Below, in pieces: positions 12,811 through 23,900 of a stretch of DNA of 64,000 nt. Made by a program: the position numbers and the translations under genes. The first letter of the stretch is position 1; each line of letters starts with the position of its first letter. The notes under the pieces were generated by a model, which ran no database searches, was not told the DNA's origin, and saw only the letters and a program-made list of their open reading frames with translations. This stretch comes from Blattamonas nauphoetae (Eukaryota > Preaxostyla > Oxymonadida), in the NCBI GenBank assembly GCA_033064195.1, contig JARBJD010000001.1, positions 744,001 through 808,000 on the forward strand, given 5' to 3'.

Positions 12811-13039
12811 CTCCTGCCGTACTCTCATATTTTGGTAGAATTTGCAGTGCAATAACGCCCAATTCACGTTTCCTAAATACATCCAGCTTGGAGCCTTTAT
12901 GGAACTCAAGACATATGAACTCTTTTTTCATCTCTTGTTTTCAGTGTCTCGTGTAAAGATCTTCAGGGTCGCAATGGTCAATTCAAGATTTGTCGACAAG
13001 AGAAACAATTGAATTCGAAGTGGTTTAATTGAAAGTCTG
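12811..13039 (+). repeat. 229-bp direct repeat, copy 2
   Basis: Second copy of the repeat at 12049-12277, ending just before the right inverted-repeat arm. Confidence 0.85.
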
Positions 13040-13088
13040 ACCCGTTTATCATTGCACGGTTCAACTAAAGAATGCAGAGAAAACAGAA

Positions 13089-14343
13089 AAAGAGTGGCCA
13101 AAATGAAGTATTTTGAAGTTTTCTTAGAATCGTGGAGGATCATATTGAGATAATTTGATTGCATGTTGAATAAGTCTATTCTGGTTACGCACAGAGAAGA
13201 GTGTGGAGTATTGTTTTTCGCGGATTATTGACATTACTTGCACTTCTGGAAAAACACCAAAAAGCAAATTGTATGAGTTGCCAAGGTCTTCCTGCCGCCC
13301 AAATCTTGTCTGCGAATGATTCCGTTTTTTTTCAAGGAGTAGGAGTGTTGTACCTTTTCCTGCGAAAATCAACTCACATCTTCACAACCTCTCGGGTTGC
13401 GAACAATGATTGAATTTGGTTGAGCTCTTCTTTTTTTTCCTATTTTTCGATCTCTTCATTTCTCTCTCTCCATCCCAACATGTCCATTCACTGTGATTTT
13501 CTCCACTTATGTTGAGTAGCGGACAGACAAGACACCAGATCTTGAGGACAGAGTACAGAGGTCTTGTCCTATTTGGAAATTCAGCATTGACTGCTTCCAT
13601 TTCATCTGAATTCTGATCGGTATAATGCCAGTTAATTTCCCAAACAAGACGATTCCTGAACGAACAATTTTGCTTTGTTTTTTTCTGACACTATAATAGA
13701 CTTTATCCTTCAAGATTCGTTCATCCCCATCTAAAAAGGTTGAAAAGGGCGTCAAAGTGCGTGAAAACCGGTTTGGAGTCGAATCACAAGCTGGAGGGGT
13801 TGTGTCCTACAAACTCCTAATTAGGAGTTTATAGGACGATCGGCCCAAGAGAGGAAAGAGAAGAGGACAACTCGGATAAGCACATTATATTCACAATCTC
13901 GCTTTCTCTTAATTAGTTCATCCAACTTCTGGACTTCTCTCAAAACAGGACAAGTCGGACATTGTCCTGTCCGATTGATCTGATCCACTTACCCATCTCA
14001 AACAGTTTTCGTCATCTCATTTCTTTCAAGACCTGTCATCTCGCTATTTGAAGTCAGTACTCCATTCAACACTTCTTTTGTCCGGTTATCACATGTTTTT
14101 GTCTCCATCGTAAGAAAGTTTGTGGAGATCTGCTCGACTCATCATTCATTCTCCTCTTCTCTGTCCATGACTACAAACTCTTTTGATAGATGCAAATCTC
14201 ACAATATTAGTTTGCTCTTCCATTGTTTTTCCCATCTTATTCGTGTTTTTCTCTTCATTAGTCTAGAATTGGTGCTTGGTTTAAATCCAGATCTGATCTA
14301 GACCGATAGAAATGAGATATGGAAGATTCACGATATCAGCATG
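13089..14343 (-). repeat. right arm of 1,255-bp near-perfect inverted repeat
   Basis: Reverse complement of 9103-10357. A 34-nt palindrome lies at 13804-13837. The start codon of the outward plus-strand gene (14319) is inside this arm, exactly mirroring the start at 9127. Confidence 0.9.
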
Positions 14344-16080
14344 ACACCTACACCATACTCTCCAACAAATCGACTCATCGACCAACAACTTCCAAGATTT
14401 CGACACTATCCCTTCTAATTTCGTTCAAGGTGGTGATTCTTTACGTTTTTCCTCGCATTCTTCACCAACTCTCTGTTTTCGTCCGACCTATACTCAACCA
14501 TCCGAAGAACAGGCTCTCTCGTCCACAATGCGCGATTTGTACCAAGTCACTGATCTCAAAAAGTTACTCGACACACCCCCTCCGGAAATTTCCACAGCCG
14601 AAGACCGCAACCATGTCATCCAAACAGGAGGTGCCAACCTCCGAAGCAACGACAGACCAGATATCATCCTCCCTCCCGTTCCCGACGGCAGTGGAAGGAT
14701 GGGCCGAACGAGGAGACAGCGCACCGATGACAGTCCTCCACAATGGACAATCCCCACAGAACGCCCCTCCACACGCCTCGCCGTTTTCCTGAGCCTTTTC
14801 GACACACATCTGCCTCTCCTGTCGCCTCACAACCTCTTCTCCAACCATTCACACAACCCCCTCGAACCCAATCACGATCAACCCCCATCCATCATGGCCC
14901 TCCGCATCATCATTTTCACTTCCACTTCTCACACGAAAACCGATCCCTCGCACCTCACATCCACCAACTCCCCCACCAACGCGGACGAGAAAGTGGAAAC
15001 AGAAGACAACCACCCACTCAGGTTCCTCCCAGCACAGTCATCCTTCATCTGCGAACAGTTTCTTCCCACATCCTCCACCTCATCCCTCGGAAGTGGAACA
15101 GATCTTCATCTTTCCCCATCCCCGAACTTAAACAGCCAAACCGAAATCGATCGAGCTCGAATCGAAGGCAGTTCGAAAGTGGAGAGAGAAGCAGAGCTGG
15201 TGGACCTGAACAAGCAGAAAGTGATGGAAGAGGCGCAGGAGCGTCTGAGGGTTGAACTGAGCATGCTCACGCCAGACAATGCCCCTCGGACAGCGCCAGT
15301 TTGGAGGAGAGGGTGCAGAGAGAGATGAACAAAACAAGATCTCAGCAACAGGAGCTGGACAAACACAAGCAGCATCCCTTCAATTCGCAGCCTCACTCTT
15401 CCATTTCTGGAGAGTTTTAACCAGGACAGACCACATCCCATTCCCTTCACGCACTCTCCGTCGACCTCCACGCATCAATTGCCAAAATCGTCCAAAAGTG
15501 TCTTCTCAGATCAGAGCATGGGTTTGAAGAAGCAGAAGCGAGACTCAAAACAAAGATGGATGTCGGAGAAGAGAAGCAGATGACAGACATGGCAAAAAGG
15601 ATATTATAGAAAGCGAGACTGGAACTGACGAAGTGTGGGGCAGGTGGGGAGAACGAGAGTGAAGACTACTTCCACGACATCGATGATATGAAAGAGGCTC
15701 AACGGCAGGCTGTGAAGGAGAGATTGAAGAAGGAGAAGGACACGCTTCTGTGGACAAAGTTATGCAACACTCGAACAGGATCAAAACGGAAAACAAGAAG
15801 CTTTTGGGTCAGTCGCCTGCGGAACCTCCACAACACCGTCGTCCCGAACTCTCCTCCTTCTCAACCCGAGGCGGTCACCACCAAAGGAGAAGAGAAGCAG
15901 AGGAAAGAGGAAGAAAAGGGAAGCAGAAGAGAGGCAATGACTGTGAATGGCGGAGGAGGAGAGAAGACACGAGACTCTGACTGGAGAGCGAAGAGAAGAT
16001 ACGGCGGAAGGAAGCGGAGTTGCTTAGAAGGATGGAAGAGGAAAGAAGACACTGAGAGGAGAAATGTGTCCAAATCATAA
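14319..16080 (+). CDS. unrecognised low-complexity/coiled-coil gene, possibly decayed
   Basis: A start inside the right repeat arm (MEDSRYQ...) can be spliced through a putative intron (about 14430-14510, GTGGTG to CAG) into the frame at 14528, which reads MRDLYQVTDLKKLLD and stays open to 15328. It is Pro/Ser/His-rich, then Glu/Lys/Arg-rich with coiled-coil character. Later frames (15688-16080) keep the same charged style but need further introns or frame changes. GC content is above that of neighbouring genes. No family recognised. It is the outward mirror partner of the 7428-9127 gene. Confidence 0.35.
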
Positions 16081-16193
16081 TTGGACGTGATGATCTATCG
16101 CCGTTCTGGTACACCCATTTAGCCGGTGTCTCGTCGTTGTTGGCTCCAGTTGCAGTTGTTGTGCCCATTTGCAAGTCGTGGAGGTTCATTATA

Positions 16194-16560
16194 TCAACCA
16201 CAGCGCGACACCGAATGATCGATCGACGCACAAAGATCTGTCTCAGCGCCACACGAGGACGAGTCAGCAGAAATCTGGCTTTGATCCATGGAACACCAGA
16301 TGGGCTCGTGAGTGGGGTCGAGAATCTCAAACACACTCCCAATCAGAATGTCGTGGCCTTCGTCGAAGAAATCGATAATGTCGAAGCTGCCATGGATCCC
16401 AGATGATTCGGCAAACTCCAGGTTTAGCATCAGCCCTTCTCCCTTCCCAGCGTCTTCACCAGGCTTGGCAATGTCGCGTGCTGCTTTCCATCTGATGAAG
16501 GAGAGCTTGCCGAGTTGGAGTGTCGTTCAATACCTGGACCGAAAGATTCACATTTCATTC
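16194..16560 (-). pseudogene. fragment resembling a C2 domain
   Basis: The minus-strand frame reads LGKLSFIRWKAARDIAKPGE..., then GSFDIIDFFDEGHDILIGSVFEIL, which has the spacing of a C2-domain strand (copine-like HDLIG). The frame changes near 16290 with no plausible intron; the continuation (VALRQIFVRRSIIRC...) is in another frame. It is probably a gene fragment left beside the accessory region. The assignment is tentative. Confidence 0.3.
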
Positions 16561-16843
16561 ACCTCCCTTTAATTAATGCTTTGAAAAGATTAAATCTGTC
16601 TTAAAATGCCAAATTGTCACCGCAAATGTCCAAAAATCGCCATTTCCTTTCATTTTCAAAATCGGACAAGAAAAAGAAGAAGCAAGAGATGTCGTTCTCG
16701 AGACAGAACGAAAGAAGAGGTACTTCAAACAAAAGAACCGGTTTGTTGAGAAATAAGTTCACTTCGAAGAAGAAGCAATGCATCTCTCCGCTTTTCTGCG
16801 GTGTGGAGAGCGTCGCGGATGATCTGTTGACAGTTATCCTGAG

Positions 16844-18310
16844 AAAGACTCATATACGACAAAAACCGCAAACAGTGAACATATCATTAGCACATTTCAC
16901 TTCTGAGCGATATTGTTTGTCGAGTGCGTGTTTATGGTAGTTTTCCATGAGATTGATGAGTCTGAGTTTATTCTGCCGCTGTTCTGCGAGTAAGGTCACT
17001 TCCTGTCGATAAAGAGGATGTTGAGCTAACAATATTTCATTTGGAAGTCAGTATATGAGAAAAAAAAGTCTTATAAACATATTTCTCTTGGAAGTTCGCG
17101 AATCAGTGTTTCTTCCATTTGTTCAACAGGTACTGGAGACATCTGGTGAAACAGAGCAATAAAATGACGAACACTGTGAGAGGATACATCTGAAAGTGAG
17201 AGTGAATTTGTCATTCACAAGACAAGAGCGTTTGATTTTATTCTGGGCCAAACACTTCTTGAATAAGTCAGAAAGGCGTGAAGGGTCTAAATTCTTTGTG
17301 ATAGTGCGAATTGACAGGAGAATAAAGAATACTGAAGTGTAAATCAAGAGAGAAAAAAAAAGAACGTGAACAAGGTACTGAAACAGGTTTATGAGGAGGG
17401 GTTATCAAGGTATTCAATTCCAACATCCATATCTCCTTCTAAGATGAATGCAGGATCGTTATCCAATCCCAGCGAAGAGCGCATGGCTCTTTGTTGAATT
17501 CTTGACATAATCAGAGATAAAAATGAAAAAAAAATGAAGATACAAATGTCCCTGTCGAACCTTAGCAAATTCAATATCTTTCTGTTTCTGAATCTCCGCG
17601 AGTCTCTGAGAAATGAACATGATGTGAGAATGAGTAGAGAAGAAGGACAAACTGTCCTCTCCTTTTGGAGAGTATGGCTATCGATCCAACTCTCGAGATC
17701 CTTTAGTGATTGTACGAGGTTGACGACTGAATCGTGCATATGTTTTGTTTCTTCACAAATGGTTGTCAGGTCGTCGGCCGCTTTCTTGAACTGAGATAGG
17801 TCATTGTGAAACATATCGATGACTTTGCTTGTTTCGAGTGAACGTCCGAGAGAGTTTGATGTGTTCGCGATGACTTGATATTTTTGGGTGAGTTGTTTCC
17901 ATCGTTTTCGATCACTAAAGAAGTGAAATCACAAAAATGGAGAGACAATGAACATTTCATATTGAGAAGGTCCTAAGCTGAACACCAACACGAAAAACAA
18001 GCGAGAAAACGTCTGATTCAAACTAGAGAGCATAGTCCAATCCTGGAAGAGTTTCAGGCAAAAATGGAAGGTCAGGATCTGGTTCCATTTTCATAAAGGC
18101 AGATGGTGTTTTGACTTTGAACATATTTCGATAGACTTGCAAGAATCAACGATCAAACCAACTTTGTTGTCTCTCTGACACAACTCTCCATCCGTCTGGT
18201 CTCCAGGCACCTATAGAGCCTGTCATGGAAATTCCGAGGGGCTCACTTGATACAGCACCTTTAATCGACTTAAATATTGCCAGAGAAGGTCTTTTCTTCT
18301 ACTCTCTCGA
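16844..18310 (-). CDS. multi-exon coiled-coil gene(s), dysbindin-like in part
   Basis: Several short exons with good splice signals: about 18290-18160 (IFKSIKGAVSSEPLGISMTG...), about 17916-17700 (WKQLTQKYQVIANTSNSLG... FKKAADDLTTICEETKHMH...), about 17610-17535 (LAEIQKQKDIEFAKVRQGH) and 17490-17389, which ends in an acidic tail and a stop. The heptad pattern and late acidic stretch recall dysbindin, a BLOC-1 subunit, but identity is weak. Further exons at 17330-16850 (LDPSRLSDLFKKCLAQ..., PVEQMEETLIRELPREI..., LLAEQRQNKLRLINLMENY) belong either to the same gene or to a following one; I could not settle this or the start codon. Confidence 0.4.
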
Positions 18311-18501
18311 TTCGTACCTCAGAGCAGAGTAATGATTATGTAAATCGTAAGCAACAACAACAACAGTCCATTTTGTTGTATAGGGTCTGGTCGATATCAG
18401 TTTAAAACCGTTTTGAGTGTCCATTAACAATTTTCTCTAAAAGTTCATTTTCTTCGTGTACTGTTCTCAGTTTCAAACTTCAATTACCTTTGTCTCATCT
18501 T

Positions 18502-18935
18502 TCAATCTCTAGATTCTTTTTGGGGTTGTTGGATGTTGCTTTGCAGCGCTGTATTGTGCAATGGGTCTTCTCAATCTCCTCACACAACGAACTCACCTCC
18601 TCCCGAAACAATATGACCTCCCATTATGTTCTGTTATACATTTCATTGCCACATTGTCGATCCTCTCGGATGTATTGTACATTCAAAACGACATCCTTCC
18701 TCTATCGACAACGAACAAACTGAAATTTGTGTCTCTTGGATTATCGATTCTGAATTTTCTGTATTGGTTACTTTGCTCGATCTTTCTTATTCGGAAACAT
18801 TCTTTTCGATACATTTGGATTGGCCCGACACCACTAATCACCCACCTTGCGTTCTTATTGATAAAGAAGGATTTGACGCTGGGAACTGAGAATTCTCGTT
18901 CAAAAAAGCAAAGTTCACAGCCAAAGGCCATCTGA
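18502..18935 (+). CDS. small multi-pass membrane protein (start not found)
   Basis: An exon opening after a CTAG acceptor at about 18511 reads ILFGVVGCCFAALYCAMG and runs to a stop at 18935. It has about four hydrophobic segments (residues 1-18, 40-60, 75-95, 105-120) and a polar Lys/Ser/Gln tail. The upstream exon carrying the start codon was not located. The family is not recognised. Confidence 0.5.
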
Positions 18936-19133
18936 TTTATTGTATCTATCGAGACTTTCATCCTTACTTCATTCTTTGTTCTGACATCTTCGTTTCACTT
19001 CACAACGATGTGTGGAGGTCGTATGGTTTACAAGGTTGACACAAAATGAATTTCAATTCTGAACGAGACAATTTCCGAGTGTTGGTCACTTCATCTTCAA
19101 AAAACTAAAAAAAACCTCAAAACGAAAAAGGAA

Positions 19134-19215
19134 CGCACTGAGCAGGATTTGAACCTACGCGGGGAAACCCCAATGGATTTCAAGTCCATCGCCTTAACCA
19201 CTCGGCCATCAGTGC
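19134..19215 (-). tRNA. tRNA-Ser(TGA)
   Basis: On the minus strand the acceptor GCACTGA pairs with TCAGTGC and is followed by discriminator G, as in eukaryotic tRNA-Ser. The A box is TGGCCGAGTGG. The anticodon arm GGACT-TGA-AATCC gives anticodon TGA. There is a long variable arm (TGGGG...CCCCG) and a B box GGTTCAAATCC. A run of five T follows as the Pol III terminator. No intron. Confidence 0.95.
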
Positions 19216-19455
19216 TCAAAATTAGGGCCAAAATATGGAAATTTAGGAGGACAACTGAGAATCTGGACCCTGAAAGAGAAGGACGTTGTGGGCAGAGTTT
19301 GCCTCGATTCCCACATTCGAGCATATTGGACAAGGATACCTTTCGATGCGATAAATCATATCACAATTTTCTGAAGGAAATGTGAAAATGTTATTCGTCG
19401 TGACGAGTTCAGAGATGTTGTTCGATGAAGACCAAAGAGAAGCGTTAATAAAGCT

Positions 19456-20780
19456 CTAAGAGTCCTCATCTTTCAGCATCTCATTTTTCTCGGCAGATTG
19501 CATGCTATTCTCTTCGTTTATCTGCACAAGATCGTCTTTGCCGAGAGATTCCAAACTTGGTATGATTGTCTTGTTCTCTTTCTCATCTTTCATCATACAA
19601 CCATCTCGATCCACCATCTCGTCAGTTCTCTCTCCCTTTATCTGATCATCTCCGAGGTCTTGCGTGAGAATGCTCAAATCGAAGTCTGCTGATCCAGATG
19701 ATATGCTTGGTTTTGTGAAGATATATTCGGAATATTTCTCCAAAAATCTGGCAAAAAGTTGACTAAAAACAATGAACACACTCCAAAAAGTGTGTTAGAA
19801 TGGTTTTGAGTTGATGGCGATATGCAGTGTTGTGGATGTCAGAATACCGTTCGAGAATGGCCGGAAGTTCGACTAGGAGACGTAAAAGATGCTCACCGCC
19901 GTAGATATCAGATGGGGACATTAGTTTTTCGATGGTAGGATATCGTTTGACGAGTGAGGGATGGGATTTGTGGTTAGTGAGTATTGTCATCCAGTAGAGG
20001 TGTTGTGGGAGCTCGTTCTGGGTAAGAAGACATTGCCTGACAAATCGATCAAAATACTGTGGGATAGCGAGGATGACGTTCATGAAGAAAGACCTGAGAG
20101 AAGAAATGAAATGGGGGAAAACGTTTTCTGTGACCGTATTGACTGGATAAAGGCAGCAACAATCGTGCCAATGGATGGTTGACGAGGAAGGTCATGTAAC
20201 TTCGGGACAATGAGGAAAACAGTCTCATACCATTTTGCCGTCCTTTATAAGTCTGTAATCTTCGCTGAGTATTTCGTCCAACGCAAAAGGGAAAATGAGT
20301 TGTAGTATGGGAGGCTGAGAGGAACAGCATTCACAATAATGAAGTATACTGTTCGGAGGGTTGCAGAAAATGATGTGTGGTCGCTATCTGATCGAACGCG
20401 TTCAAAAAAAGAGATAAAACAGTTGAAATTGTCACACAAAGTGCTAAAAATGGACCAATTTGTTTGTTTTGTTTTGATTTTGGATATGGTTTGGCTGGTG
20501 TCTGCGAATGAAAAAGATCTGGTTGATAGCTTTTTGAAGATGAAGACGGTGAACGATGAGGTCCTTCATTGAATTGCTTTACATAATCCGCATTATCTCG
20601 AGAAAAGGGGAGAATTTCAGATAACGTCACAGAATACGACGATTGGTCGTTCGGTCCGATGTTCTTCACGAGGAACATCTTAACTCCATGCTGGCTTTGG
20701 ACACGTTGAATCATTGCACGATGGTACATATTCTCTCGCAGAGAAAAAACAAGGTCTCCAGGGGAGACGAGGTCAGCCAT
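19456..20780 (-). CDS. MRG15/EAF3-like chromatin protein (chromo-barrel plus MRG domain)
   Basis: Six exons on the minus strand: 20438-20780, 20350-20387, 20231-20314, 20123-20199, 19782-20093, 19456-19747, giving 381 residues. The N-terminus (VSPGDLVFSLRENMYHRAMI...) is a divergent chromo-barrel. A Ser/Lys linker follows, then the MRG domain: PFALDEILSEDYRLIKDGKM, LHDLPRQPSIGTIVAAFI, PSDIYGGEHLLRLLVELP and FLEFLEKYSEYIF. An acidic tail ends the protein. MRG proteins sit in NuA4-type acetyltransferase and Sin3/Rpd3S deacetylase complexes and read H3K36 methylation. The aromatic cage cannot be confirmed by eye. Introns are 50, 35, 31, 29 and 34 nt. The gene is divergent from nothing nearby and its start lies 124 bp from the 3' end of NSA2. 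Confidence 0.8.
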
Positions 20781-20903
20781 GACAAAGTTTCTTCCAAAAA
20801 CCTAAGATGACACAGAAACTTGATCTGCCCAGATTGATTGTGGGTGACTGACAGAAATGCAAAGGTTCATTCAAATCGTGAAGTGAGTTCCAAGAAAAGT
20901 TTT

Positions 20904-23900
20904 TCAAACAATCAAGATTGCATTCACACACCCATCATTCTCAGGGTTGTTGGTGATTTGAGCATATTTCAGTCATTAGACCCAACCCGTGTATAATGGG
21001 AAAACTCGTGATCACGAAGGGCAATTCGGTTAACGCAACTTAACTCGAGATACCTTGTGAAAACCGAATAAACAGCAGAAAAACCGAATAAACCACACTT
21101 CACTCGAGTTCTCACCCCATAACATTTTTTTCAGGTTGATCTTGACAAACTTTCGTCGAATTGATTCATTTCATCGTGTTTCCTCATTTATAATAGGCAT
21201 GGGCAGTGGTCGGTCTGAAAAGGTTGAGTCCAGTCCCTAAAAATAAAAGGGTCGGCGACTTTTTTGAAGTGCCTTTTAGTCGAGCGGTAGCACGGCAGCT
21301 TTTTGCTCCCCGGACCCGGGATCGAATCCCGCCAGAGTCACTTTATTTCTCTCTTTTTCTCATTTTTGATTCACAACATCTCTATCATTCGTTCATCACA
21401 TTTTTCACAAAATTAATGTGTAAGAGGTCGTGGTTCAAGAGTCCCTGAGTCGGTCTATCCTTCCCCAACATCGGACAAAAAGTCGGCCTGACAGACCGAC
21501 TCCGACTCTTCAACCTTGTTATGACAGCATCTCCACGAATCCAAACAATTGCAAAACGGTATTCTTTTTCTTCTCAGTACTTACTTCTCGTTTTCACTCA
21601 AGATCTCCTCCGCGAAACCAGTTGTCCCACTCCACAGTCAATTCGATCCTTGATCCTCAGTCTAATCAAGAATTTTTCATGTATCTAATGCGAAGTGTGT
21701 TTTCATTTCTTTTATGATATTATTCCTCTTGTCAGGATTCTTGAACCACTTTACCACAGATGAACACTATTTTCTCCTCCATCGATTTTCTATCACCTGA
21801 TATGCCTCCAAAGAAGCGTCCCTGCATCCACAGTTGCATTCAGGGAGCTCACGAGGTTTGTTCACATTTTTCTTCATTACTTCCCGCAATTCATCCAACT
21901 CTGCCTCCGCCCTCTGTGATCCCAATATTATCTTCATCCAGCTCTCCTCTTCCCTCAAATCATCCCCGTCGATCAGTTCTTCCCCGTACGATGGGATGTG
22001 TTTCACACTATACCATCTCTACTCGAACCAATGCGACCAAAAATCGGACGCCCAAAAGAAGACAGAAGACGACCCAAAAACTGAAAATGAACACGAACTG
22101 GAACAAACCAAAACTGAGAAAGAGAAAGACGAAGAAAGAGCCATTTGCAATGCTAAATGCTTCGACGAGAAGATGGAATGTGTCCTACGCTGTCCCTTTC
22201 TCTCAAACGAGGTCTGACGCACTCCTCTCCCTTTTATTCCATTTTTCATCATCATTCAACCATATTCGCCTCATTTCTCCCCACTTTCATTTTCTCCATT
22301 TTTCCGACCAACGACTTGCGCTCTCCAAACTCTCATCGACACTCGTCGCTCGTGTTTCTCGCTTTGCCAACCATCGTTCTTTTCATCCTCACCGTAAACA
22401 CTCGATCCACCCTCACTCGCGCCATGTGTTGCAGCATTCGATTCATGTCTGTCAGTTTGCGACGAAGAGAATCGTGCATTGCTCGCTCCATCCTCTCCTC
22501 ACTGTCTTTCTGCCAACAGAATTGCCGCTCATCGCTTCTCAACTGCGTCGAACTCTGCTCATCCCAACAGACACCTCTCCTAAAACTCTCCAAACACTCG
22601 CCCGTCGTTCTCCATGCACAACACTGAGCGGTGTGTGGATCAGTGTTATCAGAAAAGCGAAGGATGTGTGTTGGAGTGCGGGAAGAGCGATATGACAGAA
22701 TGCGAGCGAACCTGCATAACGAAACTGACGCAATGCACAGCGGGAGATAGTGGAGAAGACAACGAGAAAAACGGAGAGAAGAAGGAGGAAAAGAGAGGAG
22801 ATGGGATGTCAATCATGTTTTCGCAGTTCAAAATTGGACACGAAGCGAAAGCGACGAAGGGATGTGTTTTGCCAGCAGGCGTGTTTGATGTGCAGTCAAC
22901 GACGAATGGGCATTTCTCTCTCTCGCTGCATCTGCAACGGCACAGTCCCAGCCAATCAAACTCAAACCCCACCAAACACTAATTCTTCCTCTTCTTCTCC
23001 CTCAACCACTCCATCCACCTCACCTCCCGACACAAACGACACCACTGCTGTCTCCACATCAACACCAGACGAGCTGGCATCACTGCCATGCAAAGACCGC
23101 TGCGAGCGCCTCTTCGAAATCCAAGTTGCAGAATGTGGAGAAGACAGAGAATGTCAAATGCGACATCGAAAACGTCGCTTCGACTGCGTGAACGAGTGCT
23201 CACTGGACACTCCCACACCCTCACAAGCTGACACTGAACCATCCCGAAACTCCACTGGACACACTTTCCAGATGTCTTTATGAATCCAGTTCAAGCCAAC
23301 GGGCGTGTGTGGAACCGACAAGAACAACAAGACTGGCGCAGGCGAGAAAGCGTGTCTGATGCAATGCCGTGCTGACCGAAGTGACTGTCGATCTATGTGC
23401 TCGAACTCAGAAAAAGAGGAAGAGAACGGACTGTGCGGTGAATGCGAAGCGTCGTGTGAGACTGATCATGAAATCTGCGTCGAAAACTGCAAAAGGAACG
23501 AGAATTGCATCGAAATGTGTCGAACACAAAGGAAGGACTGCAAAGAGGATTGCCACAGCCCCAACTCTGACTACGCTGAACGAAAGAAAGCCGAAGAGCT
23601 CGCGAAAGAGGAGGAGCGCCTAATCGGGCACCTTGGAATCCACTCGAAATGTGAGGAAGAATGCGATGGGCGTTCTTGGCGTGGGAGGACAAGCGCGAGA
23701 ACTTCCAACCGTGCGAGTAATCGTAGTCGAAGCTGGTCTCTCCCTCCCTCACCAGCAGCCGCTCCATCTCACCCCCCTCCTTCACACCCACGTTCTGCGC
23801 AGTGTACGACGGGATGCAAGCCGACGGGTGGTTCGCGTTGAAGAAGATGCTGCGGAAGACGAATGTGAGTCTATTTGGGCAATTGAAGCTGCGAGTGAGA

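Larger units (their letters stand above)
10358..13088. other. 2.7-kb spacer between the inverted-repeat arms
   Basis: Mostly AT-rich sequence. The left part continues one plus-strand frame out of the arm (10282-10635) that looks like a genuine but unrecognised protein fragment (118 codons). A minus-strand frame at 11837-12169 (110 residues) is partly covered by the direct repeat. The rest has no coding signal. No transposase is found. Confidence 0.5.

Noticed and set aside
20978-21140. The AGACCCAACCCG repeats as two independent MITEs
   Set aside because: They are in opposite orientation, flank one transposase, and the flanking ATT is duplicated, so they are the ends of one element.
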